DNA of 64,000 nucleotides from Parvularculaceae bacterium (GCA_021776475.1 JAJFFV010000005.1:1364001-1428000), one strand, 5' to 3'. Positions 36,757-45,874 are shown, numbered from the stretch's first letter. Made by a program: numbers and translations. Notes: generated by a model not told the origin, from the letters alone.

Positions 36757-38304
36757 TTAAAATACGTCAGCTGATTTCAGGCGGGTAAGTTTATCAAGCG
36801 TCAGATCGCTGAAGCCATGCCGCCGCGCTGCGGCGACAAAATCCGGCGTGACGCCCTGCGCTGCGGCAGCCATGAAAGCCTCAGGGTCTTTTTCTTTAAC
36901 ACCTGAGCGCCTCAGGCTGCTGATATAATCGACGCTAACCTGTAAGGCAGACAAACGGATAAGCTGGTCGATATTGGGCTTGTCGATGCCGGCGTGTTCA
37001 AATTGCTTTGCCTCCCCTGGTTGAACATTCATCTGCCGCATCGCGACCAGTTGCTCCATTGTCACCGCGCGCCAGCCTTGCGACCGGACGCTCTCAACAA
37101 AAGCCGGTGTCACTTCAGCTACTGCCATGGCAATCAGATCGTCGGTTGTCGGATCAAATCCCATACCACGGATAGTTTGGATCATCTGAGGGTCAACAGC
37201 GTGAATTTTAAGAGAGATCAGCTGGTCTGCGGTCAGGCCGGTAAACCCGGCGCTGGCAAGCGAATCAATAAAAGATCCGCCGGTATTCTCCGCTTCATCG
37301 TTTACTGCACGAACCATGGTGCTGTCGTTAGGTTTCGCTTGCGTGACCACTGGCGTCTGCGCCCCCCAGGCGGCAGCGGCAGCGGACGCGGATAAACACA
37401 GCACAAGGAGCGTGCCCACTCTTCCCTGGACACCGCCCGGCGCCTTGCGGCCAAGTGCAACGATGCGCTCAGTAAGGGGGTGGCGCCCGGTGGCGGGCCA
37501 GGCGCAACCGAGCGGCAGGTGTTGTGCTGCCAGCTGCGTTTTCAACAAGGCGCGGCCATAATCTGCCTGCGCATTTTTCTGGTGCTCCAGAACCGAGGCA
37601 TCGCAGGCGATTTCTTGATCTTCGCGCATCCGGGAGCCTGCAATTAAGACCAGCGGATTGAACCAGAAGACACATCTAATCAGCGCTGCACAACTGTTCA
37701 CATGCACATCGCGCCGGGCAAGATGCGCGCGCTCGTGTGCAATCACTAACGCGGCTTCTTTTGCTGTGTAGCGCTGATCAAAATCAGCCGGTAATACCAA
37801 GCGCGGAGGAAACGCCCCTACCAGAGCCGGCCCGAATCCGTTTTGGTGCGTCTGATAAACGTCGATTCCATTATAAGATGTTGGCTGAAGCTCGCCGAGC
37901 GCTAAGCAAAACCGTTGTTGCTGCCAAAACAAAAAGCCCACACTTGCGATTACCCCGGCCAGCCACAGGGCAATGGAAATCGGCGCCCAATATTCCAGGG
38001 CGACGGCGCTCATCTCAAGCGACGGCGTGCCGGACAATGCGAGTAGTTGGGTTGGCGTTGCAGCATCAAGTGACCCAGAAGTTTCTATATAGTCCGTATA
38101 AGCTAGGACAGCTGCGTCAATCCGCCGCGCCGGCAGCAGAACCGCGATTACCGACAGCGGCGCAAGCAGCCACAGCGCATAGGCACTATCGGGCCCAAGC
38201 CAGCGCCGGGCCGGGCGACGGATCGCGATGATCACGAGGAGCGCGGTACTGATCGCAATAGTGGCGCGGATCAGCGCAGCCAAGGCCTCACTTTCCATCG
38301 TCAA
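36757..38304 (-). CDS. BlaR1-like M56 metalloprotease with repeat tail
   Basis: A 515-residue membrane protease. Helices at about 8-28, 41-58 and 107-127 precede the zinc motif HERAH (190-194); the third ligand is probably Glu231 in DQEIACD. A last helix near 296-313 leads to a tail (about 340-515) of five to six repeats of the kind in the downstream secreted protein (368, 396, about 425, about 454, 483). In Staphylococcus, BlaR1 senses beta-lactam with a penicillin-binding domain and causes loss of the BlaI repressor. That sensor domain is absent here and the repeats take its place. An ATG two codons later is an alternative start. Confidence 0.88.
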   Translation of the reverse strand: MTMESEALAALIRATIAISTALLVIIAIRRPARRWLGPDSAYALWLLAPLSVIAVLLPARRIDAAVLAYTDYIETSGSLDAATPTQLLALSGTPSLEMSAVALEYWAPISIALWLAGVIASVGFLFWQQQRFCLALGELQPTSYNGIDVYQTHQNGFGPALVGAFPPRLVLPADFDQRYTAKEAALVIAHERAHLARRDVHVNSCAALIRCVFWFNPLVLIAGSRMREDQEIACDASVLEHQKNAQADYGRALLKTQLAAQHLPLGCAWPATGRHPLTERIVALGRKAPGGVQGRVGTLLVLCLSASAAAAAWGAQTPVVTQAKPNDSTMVRAVNDEAENTGGSFIDSLASAGFTGLTADQLISLKIHAVDPQMIQTIRGMGFDPTTDDLIAMAVAEVTPAFVESVRSQGWRAVTMEQLVAMRQMNVQPGEAKQFEHAGIDKPNIDQLIRLSALQVSVDYISSLRRSGVKEKDPEAFMAAAAQGVTPDFVAAARRHGFSDLTLDKLTRLKSADVF

Positions 38305-38656
38305 ACTCCTTGATCAGGCGTTTAAGCTCGGCAACGTCTTGCGGTGTCAACTCGTGCTGTTCGGAAAAATGTGTCACCAGCGGACCAATCCGCCCATCGA
38401 ACAGCCGGTCGATTAGGTTGCGACTTTGAGTGTTGATATAGGCGCTGCGGTCAAGCAGCGGGCGATAAAGATAACGCCGGCCATCGCGTTCCGCGCTGAT
38501 CGCTTTTTTTTTCAAGAGACGGTTCAGCAAAGTCTTCACCGTGACCGCACGCCAGCCATGTTTCTCGGCGATCCGGTCAATAACGCTGTCTGCCGAAAGC
38601 GGGCTTTCGGCCCACAATGCTTCCATCACGATGCTTTCAGCTGCACTGATCGCCAT
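38288..38656 (-). CDS. BlaI/MecI-family repressor
   Basis: A 122-residue winged-helix repressor (AAESIVMEALWAESPLSADSVIDRI...WRAVTVKTLLNRLLKKKAI) with a C-terminal dimerisation region. BlaI-type repressors bind inverted repeats as dimers and lose the DNA when cleaved or degraded after protease signalling. It overlaps the M56 protease gene by 17 bases, and two candidate operators lie upstream. The three genes form an operon. Confidence 0.93.
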   Translation of the reverse strand: MAISAAESIVMEALWAESPLSADSVIDRIAEKHGWRAVTVKTLLNRLLKKKAISAERDGRRYLYRPLLDRSAYINTQSRNLIDRLFDGRIGPLVTHFSEQHELTPQDVAELKRLIKEFDDGK

Positions 38657-38661
38657 GTTGT

Positions 38662-38673
38662 TTACACCCGTAA
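38662..38673 (-). promoter_or_regulatory. Candidate BlaI operator 1
   Basis: TTAC-ACCC-GTAA, a perfect inverted repeat of four-base arms, six bases before the blaI-like start. Its core agrees with operator 2 as TTACANNCGTAA and resembles the TACA-NN-TGTA core of BlaI/MecI operators. The match to function is by sequence and position only. Confidence 0.6.
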
Positions 38674-38684
38674 TTTCAAATTAG

Positions 38685-38698
38685 ATTACAGACGTAAT
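38685..38698 (-). promoter_or_regulatory. Candidate BlaI operator 2
   Basis: ATTAC-AGAC-GTAAT, a perfect inverted repeat of five-base arms. Its centre is 24 bases from that of operator 1, slightly more than two helical turns. Tandem operators are usual in blaI/mecI systems, so the operon probably regulates itself. Confidence 0.6.
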
Positions 38699-38799
38699 TG
38701 GTAGAGTCAATCGGCTTCCTTAAAAAAAACCAGGCGCCCGCCCCTGATCGCTTGAGGGCAAGGCCAGCGGAATTCTGCTGCTGGATATCTAAAAATTGC

Positions 38800-39513
38800 T
38801 CAACAGGGATCATGCGCGCCGGCCAGAGCCTCATTCACCCACGGCCCGAGATTGCCAACCAACACCGCAACACCGTCGGGGTTAGGGTGGATACCATCTT
38901 CCTGGTTCAATTCAGGAACACCGATCACGCCTTGCAAAAAATTCGGAAACAGCGGCACGCAATATTGCGCGGTTAACTCATCGTACACGGCGTTGAACGC
39001 CGCCGCGAATTCTGCGGACGCGTTACCGGGCGCTCTGAGGCCCGCAACCGCGACCCATAAGCCGCGCTCTTTGGCCCGTTTCAAGAGCGCCTCGAGATTG
39101 TCCCGGGTAACGTCGGGTTCGATCCCGCGCAAAAGGTCATTGCCGCCAAGCGCTATCAATACGCCGTCGGCATCAGGTCCAACCGACCAGTCGAACCGCC
39201 CCGCGGCGTCCTGCATCCGGTCTCCGGAGACACCGGCATTGACCAGCGTCACCTCATCGCCAAGCACAGCGTCAAGGCCGTCGGACAAAAGCCGTGAATC
39301 CTTGAGGCCGTAGCCCGCCGTAATACTGTCACCCAGCATCACAAGTCTGAAAGTGTCCATTTTTTCGGTGTTCGTAGGCGTAGCGGGGGTGGTATCGCTG
39401 ATAGAACCCTCTATTTCAGGGGGAGTGTCTGCTGCGTCGGGCTGGTCCGGGTTGCCGCACGCCGCCAGTGCCACAAAAAAACCGAACGAGAAAAAAAACT
39501 GGGTGCATTTCAT
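38800..39513 (-). CDS. GDSL/SGNH arylesterase lipoprotein (TesA-like)
   Basis: A 237-residue hydrolase from an ATG at 39513; the frame is open to 39555. The lipobox ALAACG follows a signal peptide. SGNH motifs are complete: GDSITAGYG with the nucleophile Ser, the Gly in VNAGVSGD, GGND with Asn, and DGIHPNPDG with Asp and His. TesA-type enzymes hydrolyse short esters and thioesters. It is divergent from an ATP-binding protein and permease, the conserved tesA-ybbA-ybbP neighbourhood of Proteobacteria, so a shared envelope role is likely. Confidence 0.9.
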   Translation of the reverse strand: MKCTQFFFSFGFFVALAACGNPDQPDAADTPPEIEGSISDTTPATPTNTEKMDTFRLVMLGDSITAGYGLKDSRLLSDGLDAVLGDEVTLVNAGVSGDRMQDAAGRFDWSVGPDADGVLIALGGNDLLRGIEPDVTRDNLEALLKRAKERGLWVAVAGLRAPGNASAEFAAAFNAVYDELTAQYCVPLFPNFLQGVIGVPELNQEDGIHPNPDGVAVLVGNLGPWVNEALAGAHDPC

Positions 39514-39608
39514 GAGATTGGTCCCAAACCTTTTTTTGGCGCCTGTAGCAGGCAATACCGAGAGCTGCGCTGGACGAGCCTATATCGTCAAGATAGGAAA
39601 ACAAAGCC

Positions 39609-40325
39609 GTGGTCGCTAGTAAAGGTCGTGCCATCCCGGATCAGGCCGGAGAAATTCTGCTGCAGGCAAGGGATTTGCGCCTGACATTGTCCGGCGCTGC
39701 CGGGTCCGTCGATATTCTGCGCGGGATCGATCTTGCTGTCCGGCAAGGTGAAATCGTTGCGGTCACCGGGCCTTCCGGCTCTGGTAAGTCCTCACTCCTC
39801 GCCGTTGCGGCCGGACTCGAACCCGCAACGGGTGGCAGTGTCGAACTCCTCGGAAAAAATATTTCGAGCCTGAACGAGGACGCGCTGGCGAAACTGCGCC
39901 GCGGCCGCGTCGGCGTTATCTTCCAGTCATTTCACCTCTTGCCTAATCAGACTGCGCTGGAAAACGTCGCCGCAGCGCTCGAACTTGCCGGCGAAAAAAA
40001 TCCCGCGGCAGCACGCAAAATGGCCGCTGAGGCGCTGACCCGTGTTGGGCTGGCTGATCGCCATGGGCATTTCCCGCGTCAGCTTTCCGGTGGTGAACAA
40101 CAGCGTGTCGCAGTTGCCCGGGCAGCCGTGGTCAGCCCGGATATTATTTTTGCCGATGAGCCAACAGGAAACCTTGATCAGCGAACCGGCGAAGCCGTGA
40201 AAGAGCTGTTGTTCGATACTGTCCGTGAGCAGAACGCCGCCTTGATGCTGGTCACCCATGATCGCAATCTGGCCGAACAATGCGACCGCATGATTTCCCT
40301 GCAAGATGGCAGGATCGAACAATGA
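39609..40325 (+). CDS. ABC transporter ATP-binding protein (YbbA-like)
   Basis: A 238-residue ATPase from a GTG start. Walker A GPSGSGKSS, Q-loop in GVIFQSFHLLP, signature LSGGEQQRVAVARA and Walker B DIIFADEPTGNLD are complete. It is of the LolD/MacB type, with a GTG start 95 bases from the divergent esterase. It overlaps its permease by four bases. YbbA/YbbP has been proposed to export or remodel lipids or toxic compounds, but no substrate is proven. Confidence 0.93.
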   Translation: MVASKGRAIPDQAGEILLQARDLRLTLSGAAGSVDILRGIDLAVRQGEIVAVTGPSGSGKSSLLAVAAGLEPATGGSVELLGKNISSLNEDALAKLRRGRVGVIFQSFHLLPNQTALENVAAALELAGEKNPAAARKMAAEALTRVGLADRHGHFPRQLSGGEQQRVAVARAAVVSPDIIFADEPTGNLDQRTGEAVKELLFDTVREQNAALMLVTHDRNLAEQCDRMISLQDGRIEQ

Positions 40326-42856
40326 CCGGTATCCGCTGGCGTCTTGCCTTATCTCTCGCGATCGCGGATCTGCGCGGCGGCGCGAAAGGCCTCAGCACTT
40401 TTATTACTTGTCTGGTTCTTGGCATCTTTGCGATTGCCGCTTCCGGCTCTGCCTCAAAAGCGTTCCAGACCGGTCTTGCCAACGAATCCCAGCTGCTGTT
40501 CGGCGGTGATGTGCGACTTACTTTCGTGCAGCGCTTTCTACCCGCTGCAGCAGAGGAGTGGCTCGCCGACTACGGCAAAGTTGCCAGCCTCGTAGAAGTT
40601 CGGGTGATGGGGCAAAGCGATGAAACAAGGCGGCTGGTCGAAATCCTGTTCATCGATGACAACTACCCGCTGCTTGGCGACCTGACAGTCACACTCCCGG
40701 ACGGTGCGCTGGACTGGCGCGATGCCTTACGAAAAAAAAATGGCCTATGGGGCGCACTCGCTTTTGACCGTGTCTTCAACGAACTCTCAACAGCGACCGG
40801 CGGCATCATAACGTTGCCGCAGGAGAGCGTCGCCATCGCCGGACAACTCCTTCGCCAGCCGGATTCATTGACCAGCGGCTTCGCCTTCGCCCCGAGAATG
40901 CTGATCTCATCAAACGCCCTCCCAGACCTTGGCCTGACCGACAAGGGCGTCAGATTTCAGAGCGAGTACCGGGTCCTGTTAAACGCCGGCATCACAGTCG
41001 AAAAATTTGCAACGGATTTCAGCGCCGCCTGGCCTGATCATGTCAACCGGCTGGAGACCCGCGATGACAGCGTCGGCGGCTTGTCCGCGATGATTGGACG
41101 GCTTGAATTGTTCCTCGGCTTTGTCGGCCTGTCGGCCTTGATCGCGGGCGGCCTGGGCGTTTCTGCCGCCGCGCGGGGGATCGTTGAAAGCCGCCAGAAA
41201 TCCATCGCGACCCTGAAGACCCTTGGCGCGACCGGCGCCGAAGTTCAGGCAATTATCGCCTTCCAGATCGCCTTAATGGCGGTGATCGCCATCGTCATCG
41301 GTCTGATCGCTGGCGCCTTGACACCGCTTGGCATCCTTGCCGTTTACGGGGACCAGCTGCCTTTCCCAGCCAATGCCGCAATCTTCCCAGAGCCACTGAT
41401 TTACGCAGCGCTAGCCGGTTTCGTTGCGGCCTTTGCCTTCGCCGCAATGCCACTTGGGGTCGGCCGCGTCACGCCGCCCTCAGCGTTATTCCGCGCCGCC
41501 GACGACCGGACACCAGGCCGCGAGCGGATCATCGGGCTTATTCTCTTCGCTTTGCTCCTCGCTATCGGCGCGATTGCCAGCGACGTACCGACGATGGCGA
41601 TCATGCTCGGCCTTGGGGCGGCTTTGTCGTTTTTCATTTTTTGGGGACTTGGCAAATTCGTGCAGATCGGTGCCAGAATTCTCCGTCCACGCCTCAGCGG
41701 TTTTGCCGGGCAGGCGGTCGCGGGACTTGCCGGCCTCGGCTCTCTAGCACCGCGCTCAGCGCCGGCGCTCGGCTTGGGTGCAGCCCTGCTTTTCGCCCTG
41801 GTGCAGATTCAGTCTAACTTGATCTCACAGATTGAAGACATCGCACCGCAAAATGTTCCGTCGATGGTGCTTTTTCAGGTGCCACTTGACAAAGTGGAGG
41901 CAGTAGACCGCGCGGTTGAAGCAGCAGCGCCCGGACTGGAAACCGAAGATTATCGGCGCACGCCAATGATTTCGACACGGCTGATAGAACGCAACGGCGA
42001 GCGTCTCTTGCCGGACGACATGCAGGAGAATCGTTGGTTCCTGGAAGATGGGCTAGATGCGACCTACGTTGCAACGCCGCGCGAGCCTGAAAGGCTTGTC
42101 GAAGGCGAATGGTGGGCCGCTGACTATGCCGGCGACCTGCTTGTCTCGGTCGAAATCGATGTTGCCAAAGATGCTGGAATAAAAGTCGGTGACACACTCA
42201 CTTTCGAAGTGATGGGACGAACCCTTGAGGCGACGGTCTCCAATCTGCGCACCGTTGATTGGGGCGGCTTCGGTGGTAATTTCGCGGTCGTTTTCTCACC
42301 CGGCACCCTGGAAGCTGCCAACCCCAACAGTATTGTGCTCATGCGACTGACACCAGAACAGGATGAAGCGGTGGCGGCTGCTGTCGCAAACATCGATGCC
42401 GGCATCACAATCTTCCGTGTACGTGAAGCGCTTGATGCAGCTGCCCGGATGTTCGGTAAACTGACGGTGGCGATCCGCGTGATCGCTCTGGTCGCCCTCC
42501 TCTCTGGTATTGCCGCCTGTTTCGCGGCTCTCACGGCGGGTATGCGCGCACGGATTTATGAGACCGCAATCCAGCGCACCCTCGGTGCTGATCAGCGGCG
42601 CCTTGTCGCCTCAACCGCGACAGAGATCGCCCTGACCGCTCTTGTCGCCGTTATCGCCGGCGGCATGATCGGGCTTTTTGCCGCGTGGCTGTTGATTGTT
42701 GAAGTGTTTGAAGCCCAGTGGATCATTGCCTGGCCGGAGCTGTTCAGCGTACTTGGCCTCACCGGTCTGCTCGGCGCCGGTGTCGGCGCCATCATGGCAA
42801 TGATTGCCGCGGGCCAGTCGCCGTATCGGATATTGTCTGCGGGGGAGTTGCGCTAA
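40322..42856 (+). CDS. FtsX-like ABC permease (YbbP-like)
   Basis: An 858-residue protein. An N-terminal helix is followed by a periplasmic domain (about 45-255) and an FtsX core with three helices. Further helices, a second periplasmic region (about 510-715) and a second FtsX core follow (helices near 725-845). The length and double core are those of YbbP. Walker motifs are absent, as expected. It is coupled with the ATPase gene. The stop overlaps the converging sufE-like gene by four bases. Confidence 0.9.
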   Translation: MTGIRWRLALSLAIADLRGGAKGLSTFITCLVLGIFAIAASGSASKAFQTGLANESQLLFGGDVRLTFVQRFLPAAAEEWLADYGKVASLVEVRVMGQSDETRRLVEILFIDDNYPLLGDLTVTLPDGALDWRDALRKKNGLWGALAFDRVFNELSTATGGIITLPQESVAIAGQLLRQPDSLTSGFAFAPRMLISSNALPDLGLTDKGVRFQSEYRVLLNAGITVEKFATDFSAAWPDHVNRLETRDDSVGGLSAMIGRLELFLGFVGLSALIAGGLGVSAAARGIVESRQKSIATLKTLGATGAEVQAIIAFQIALMAVIAIVIGLIAGALTPLGILAVYGDQLPFPANAAIFPEPLIYAALAGFVAAFAFAAMPLGVGRVTPPSALFRAADDRTPGRERIIGLILFALLLAIGAIASDVPTMAIMLGLGAALSFFIFWGLGKFVQIGARILRPRLSGFAGQAVAGLAGLGSLAPRSAPALGLGAALLFALVQIQSNLISQIEDIAPQNVPSMVLFQVPLDKVEAVDRAVEAAAPGLETEDYRRTPMISTRLIERNGERLLPDDMQENRWFLEDGLDATYVATPREPERLVEGEWWAADYAGDLLVSVEIDVAKDAGIKVGDTLTFEVMGRTLEATVSNLRTVDWGGFGGNFAVVFSPGTLEAANPNSIVLMRLTPEQDEAVAAAVANIDAGITIFRVREALDAAARMFGKLTVAIRVIALVALLSGIAACFAALTAGMRARIYETAIQRTLGADQRRLVASTATEIALTALVAVIAGGMIGLFAAWLLIVEVFEAQWIIAWPELFSVLGLTGLLGAGVGAIMAMIAAGQSPYRILSAGELR

Positions 42857-43260
42857 GGTGCTGCGCCGGCACGTTGCCGGATAACATCAATCATTGAAGC
42901 CAGACCATTGGAGCGCTGCGGCGTGATATGATCTGCCAGATCAAGCTTAGCCAGCGCTTCTTTTGCATCAATCTGTAGGACGTCCGATGCGGCTTTGCCT
43001 GCGTAGAGTGAAATCAGCAATGCAATCAATCCCCGGACAATATGCGCATCGCTGTCACCACGAAAGCGCAGTAGCGCCGGATCAGCGTCGTCAAATTTCA
43101 GCCAAACCTGACTGGCGCAGCCTCGTACCTTGTTGGCATCAATATGCTCTGCCTCAGACAAGGGCTCTAGCTGCTGACCGAGGTCGATGATGTATTTATA
43201 GCGTTCCTCCCAATCTCCAAGGAAAGCAAAATCGTCTATAATGGTTTCAAAATCTGGCAT
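42853..43260 (-). CDS. SufE-family sulfur acceptor
   Basis: A 135-residue protein from the ATG at 43260; a TTG at 43278 could add six residues. The acceptor Cys is in VRGCASQVWL. SufE accepts sulfur from the desulfurase SufS (or CsdA) and passes it on for iron-sulfur cluster assembly. It is alone here, without suf or csd genes nearby. The family call is firm; SufE and CsdE cannot be told apart. Confidence 0.9.
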   Translation of the reverse strand: MPDFETIIDDFAFLGDWEERYKYIIDLGQQLEPLSEAEHIDANKVRGCASQVWLKFDDADPALLRFRGDSDAHIVRGLIALLISLYAGKAASDVLQIDAKEALAKLDLADHITPQRSNGLASMIDVIRQRAGAAP

Positions 43261-43274
43261 GCCGAAGTTCACAA

Positions 43275-43304
43275 ACAAAAAAGGCCGTCCGCTATAAGAC
43301 GGCC
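43275..43304 (-). terminator. Terminator upstream of sufE, after the unknown secreted protein
   Basis: On the minus strand GGCCGTC pairs with GACGGCC and is followed by seven T. It ends transcription of the gene at 43336-44346 just before the sufE-like gene. Confidence 0.85.
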
Positions 43305-43335
43305 CTCCAGGATATAATGGTTTTTCTAAGAAGCG

Positions 43336-44346
43336 CTAGTTACCGCCGGCACCCGCGACCCAGCCGACACAGCCGGAAACTTCGCCAAGGCCGTGTTTAC
43401 CGATACAGAAGACCTCTTCAGTTGACGTTCTGGTCGCAGCGATACACTGGTCAAGATTAAGCTTCGCCGTGTTGTGGCAGCGCCGCGAACTCTCGCTTTT
43501 CGCGTAACCGTTGACAATCGGCGCCGTTAAGTCGCCCACGGCATAACGTGTGGCCAGAACCAGGATGCGATCCATGATCGGTGTTGCGCGCGGGTTGGCA
43601 GATGGATAAGCCGAGACAGATGACCAGCTTGGCGTCCAACTGTTGGGCGAGGTGCTAAGGCCCGGTTGTCTGACACCAGCATCCATTGAGGCTGGTAAAA
43701 CCGGCGTGGACATTCTAGCGCGCGAGTATGCATAACTCTCGGCCTCGCTAAGTCTCGATGTGCCATCTGAACCCAGCTTTTTCTTGGCCCAGCCCTTATT
43801 CTGCATGGCATAGGCATCCGAGATATAGCGCTCACCAACAGCCTTGATCTTGGTGGCATCTTTTGCCGCCATCATCAAGACAGCTTCAACCGCGGCCTGC
43901 GACCCAGACAAACTGCGCACCGAACGCGGATTGGTGCGCAATTCCGAGAGGAATTGGGCCCGGTCCTTCGGTCGTTTCACACGTTTTCGAACAGACGCGA
44001 CAAACGAAGGCGTATCCGCTGCAACTAATGCCGCGTAAGCCATCCAGCCGGAAGAGAGGTCTTCTGGCGTATGTGATGCGAGACGGTTGTGCGCGTCCCG
44101 TGAAACGAGGGCGCTGTCGATCGGCGTCACATCGATCATCTGCACATCATTGCGGAATTCGATATATTTGGCCGCCCGTTCTTCAAGCGGTGTGATTTCC
44201 GGCTGGGTCAGATTTTGCGCCCCAGCAGTGGATAGACCGATGGCTGCACAAACAACCGTTGTGACGATTATTTTGGTTGGTATGGCGGTGGGGGAATGTT
44301 GAGTCCACTTTTTGTACTTCTGGCTGTTGCCTGCCCTGCCTGGCAT
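43336..44346 (-). CDS. Unknown secreted protein with Cys-rich C-terminus
   Basis: A protein of about 336 residues. A basic N-terminus is followed by a hydrophobic stretch (TKIIVTTVVCAAIGLSTAGAQ), a signal peptide. The middle is helical with alternating Arg/Lys and Ala (PSFVASVRKRVKRPKDRAQFL). A Ser/Pro-rich linker follows, then a short domain with four Cys in the last 50 residues (RRCHNTA, LDQCIAA, VFCIGKHG, VSGCVGW) likely to form disulfides. The composition suggests an extracellular or periplasmic protein. It is not recognised as a known family, and nothing nearby explains it. Confidence 0.6.
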   Translation of the reverse strand: MPGRAGNSQKYKKWTQHSPTAIPTKIIVTTVVCAAIGLSTAGAQNLTQPEITPLEERAAKYIEFRNDVQMIDVTPIDSALVSRDAHNRLASHTPEDLSSGWMAYAALVAADTPSFVASVRKRVKRPKDRAQFLSELRTNPRSVRSLSGSQAAVEAVLMMAAKDATKIKAVGERYISDAYAMQNKGWAKKKLGSDGTSRLSEAESYAYSRARMSTPVLPASMDAGVRQPGLSTSPNSWTPSWSSVSAYPSANPRATPIMDRILVLATRYAVGDLTAPIVNGYAKSESSRRCHNTAKLNLDQCIAATRTSTEEVFCIGKHGLGEVSGCVGWVAGAGGN

Positions 44347-44587
44347 CAAAACCTCCTGTTACTAAATACGCGACTACCCACCGCCACGACAATTAACACA
44401 TTTCGAGAAAAAAGAATCACCCAAATTTGCATTAACGAAAATTTTATCAAACGCCGCCCAAGTCCCTACACTTGATCTGCTGGCATCGTCTTATTTATTC
44501 CGGATGGAAACTTTTCCGCCTAAAATTGAGCTTAATTGATGGGCATTTAGGAAGCGTTAAGAATTCTTCCTCAATAGTTAACCCAAA

Positions 44588-45826
44588 ATGATGGAAACCG
44601 TTAAAAATTATCTCGCGCCAACATCGGCAGACCAGCTATGGTCCGGCGACAGCGATGATATGATCGCCCTTCATGACGATTATGGACGCGTCACCCGCGT
44701 ATCTGAGTCAGTTCACGGTCTACTCGGCTTGTCACCCGACGACCTCCTCGGTCGGCCGCTGACTGACATCCTGGTGCCAGGTGACCGGGCGCAGGTGCTT
44801 TCCTTGTTATCCAGAGCCTCTGCGACCGGTGAAAAAGGCAGGGCAGAGTGCCGTTTGTTGAAAGCCGACGGCTCGATCGCCTGGACAGAGGTAACAGTTT
44901 CAACTGATCCCAAAGGCAGGATCCGCACGATCACCAGAGATATTGCCGCCCGTCACCAGCGTGATCGACACGAACAAGCAGCCCGGCAAAGGGCCGAAGC
45001 AGAGGTCGAAAACCGGACCAACTATCTTGCTGATCTCAGCCACGAGATCCGGACACCGCTCAGTGCTCTGATCGGTTTCGCCGATATGATGCGCAGCGAA
45101 ACATTTGGGCCAGTCGGTCATGAGAAATACGGTGAATACGCTGAACTCATTCACAAAAGCGGGCAGCATCTTCTGTCGCTTGTCTCCGATCTTCTCGATA
45201 TCGCCAAAATTGAAGCTGGTAAATTTCAACTCCACAAAGAGGCCACAGACCTGCTCGAACTGATCCGGGATTGTGTTGAGATCAGCCGCCTTGGAGCGGA
45301 AGAAGCCGGGCTCTATTTGCAAGCTGATCTCGGGCAAGACCTGCCCGAGATGTTGGTGGATCCCAAGGCAATTCGCCAAATCCTCCTCAATCTGCTGTCA
45401 AATGCCACCAAGTTTACAAAGGAAGGCGGCATCAATGTTCGTCTTCGCGCCGATGCCGGCAATATCTGGATATCGGTGAGTGATACCGGGATCGGTATGA
45501 ATAAGGACAACCTTGCCCGTATCGGTGCCCGTTTTGAGCAGGCGCACAACGAAGGTGTTCGCGGCGCAGCAGGCACCGGCCTTGGCCTCGCGCTGACAAA
45601 CGCACTCGTTCAACTTCATCGCGGTGATCTCCGGCTCGCAAGTGAGGAAGGTGAGGGAACCAAAGTCGTTGTCTGTATCCCGCGGATTGATGCAGTTACG
45701 GAAGACACGGACAATGCAGAAACAATCGCCACTTCGCCCGCGCGCTCAATGGACGATGAAGCAGCTTTCTATACGCTGACGGACATGTTGACCAATGCTC
45801 TCTCGACGCAGAGAAAAGCCAGCTGA
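44588..45826 (+). CDS. Soluble PAS sensor histidine kinase (DivJ/PleC-like core)
   Basis: A 412-residue cytoplasmic kinase. A PAS domain (about 25-130) is followed by a dimerisation domain with phospho-His 152 in LSHEIRTPLSALIGFADMM and by an ATPase domain with N box near 270 and GTGLGLALT near 328. No membrane helix and no receiver are present. The kinase core (FGPVGHEKYGEYAELIHKSG) resembles the DivJ/PleC group that feeds the CtrA pathway, but the sensor differs. No response regulator is adjacent. Confidence 0.9.
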   Translation: MMETVKNYLAPTSADQLWSGDSDDMIALHDDYGRVTRVSESVHGLLGLSPDDLLGRPLTDILVPGDRAQVLSLLSRASATGEKGRAECRLLKADGSIAWTEVTVSTDPKGRIRTITRDIAARHQRDRHEQAARQRAEAEVENRTNYLADLSHEIRTPLSALIGFADMMRSETFGPVGHEKYGEYAELIHKSGQHLLSLVSDLLDIAKIEAGKFQLHKEATDLLELIRDCVEISRLGAEEAGLYLQADLGQDLPEMLVDPKAIRQILLNLLSNATKFTKEGGINVRLRADAGNIWISVSDTGIGMNKDNLARIGARFEQAHNEGVRGAAGTGLGLALTNALVQLHRGDLRLASEEGEGTKVVVCIPRIDAVTEDTDNAETIATSPARSMDDEAAFYTLTDMLTNALSTQRKAS

Positions 45827-45874
45827 TTTCTGACCACGTCAGCTCCCAAACACCATCGATTTGAACAAGAGTAC

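Noticed and set aside
36757-38656. Classical beta-lactam resistance regulation
   Set aside because: The protease lacks a penicillin-binding sensor domain and no beta-lactamase gene of class A or C is in the operon; the MBL-fold genes at 12 and 54 kb belong to other families.
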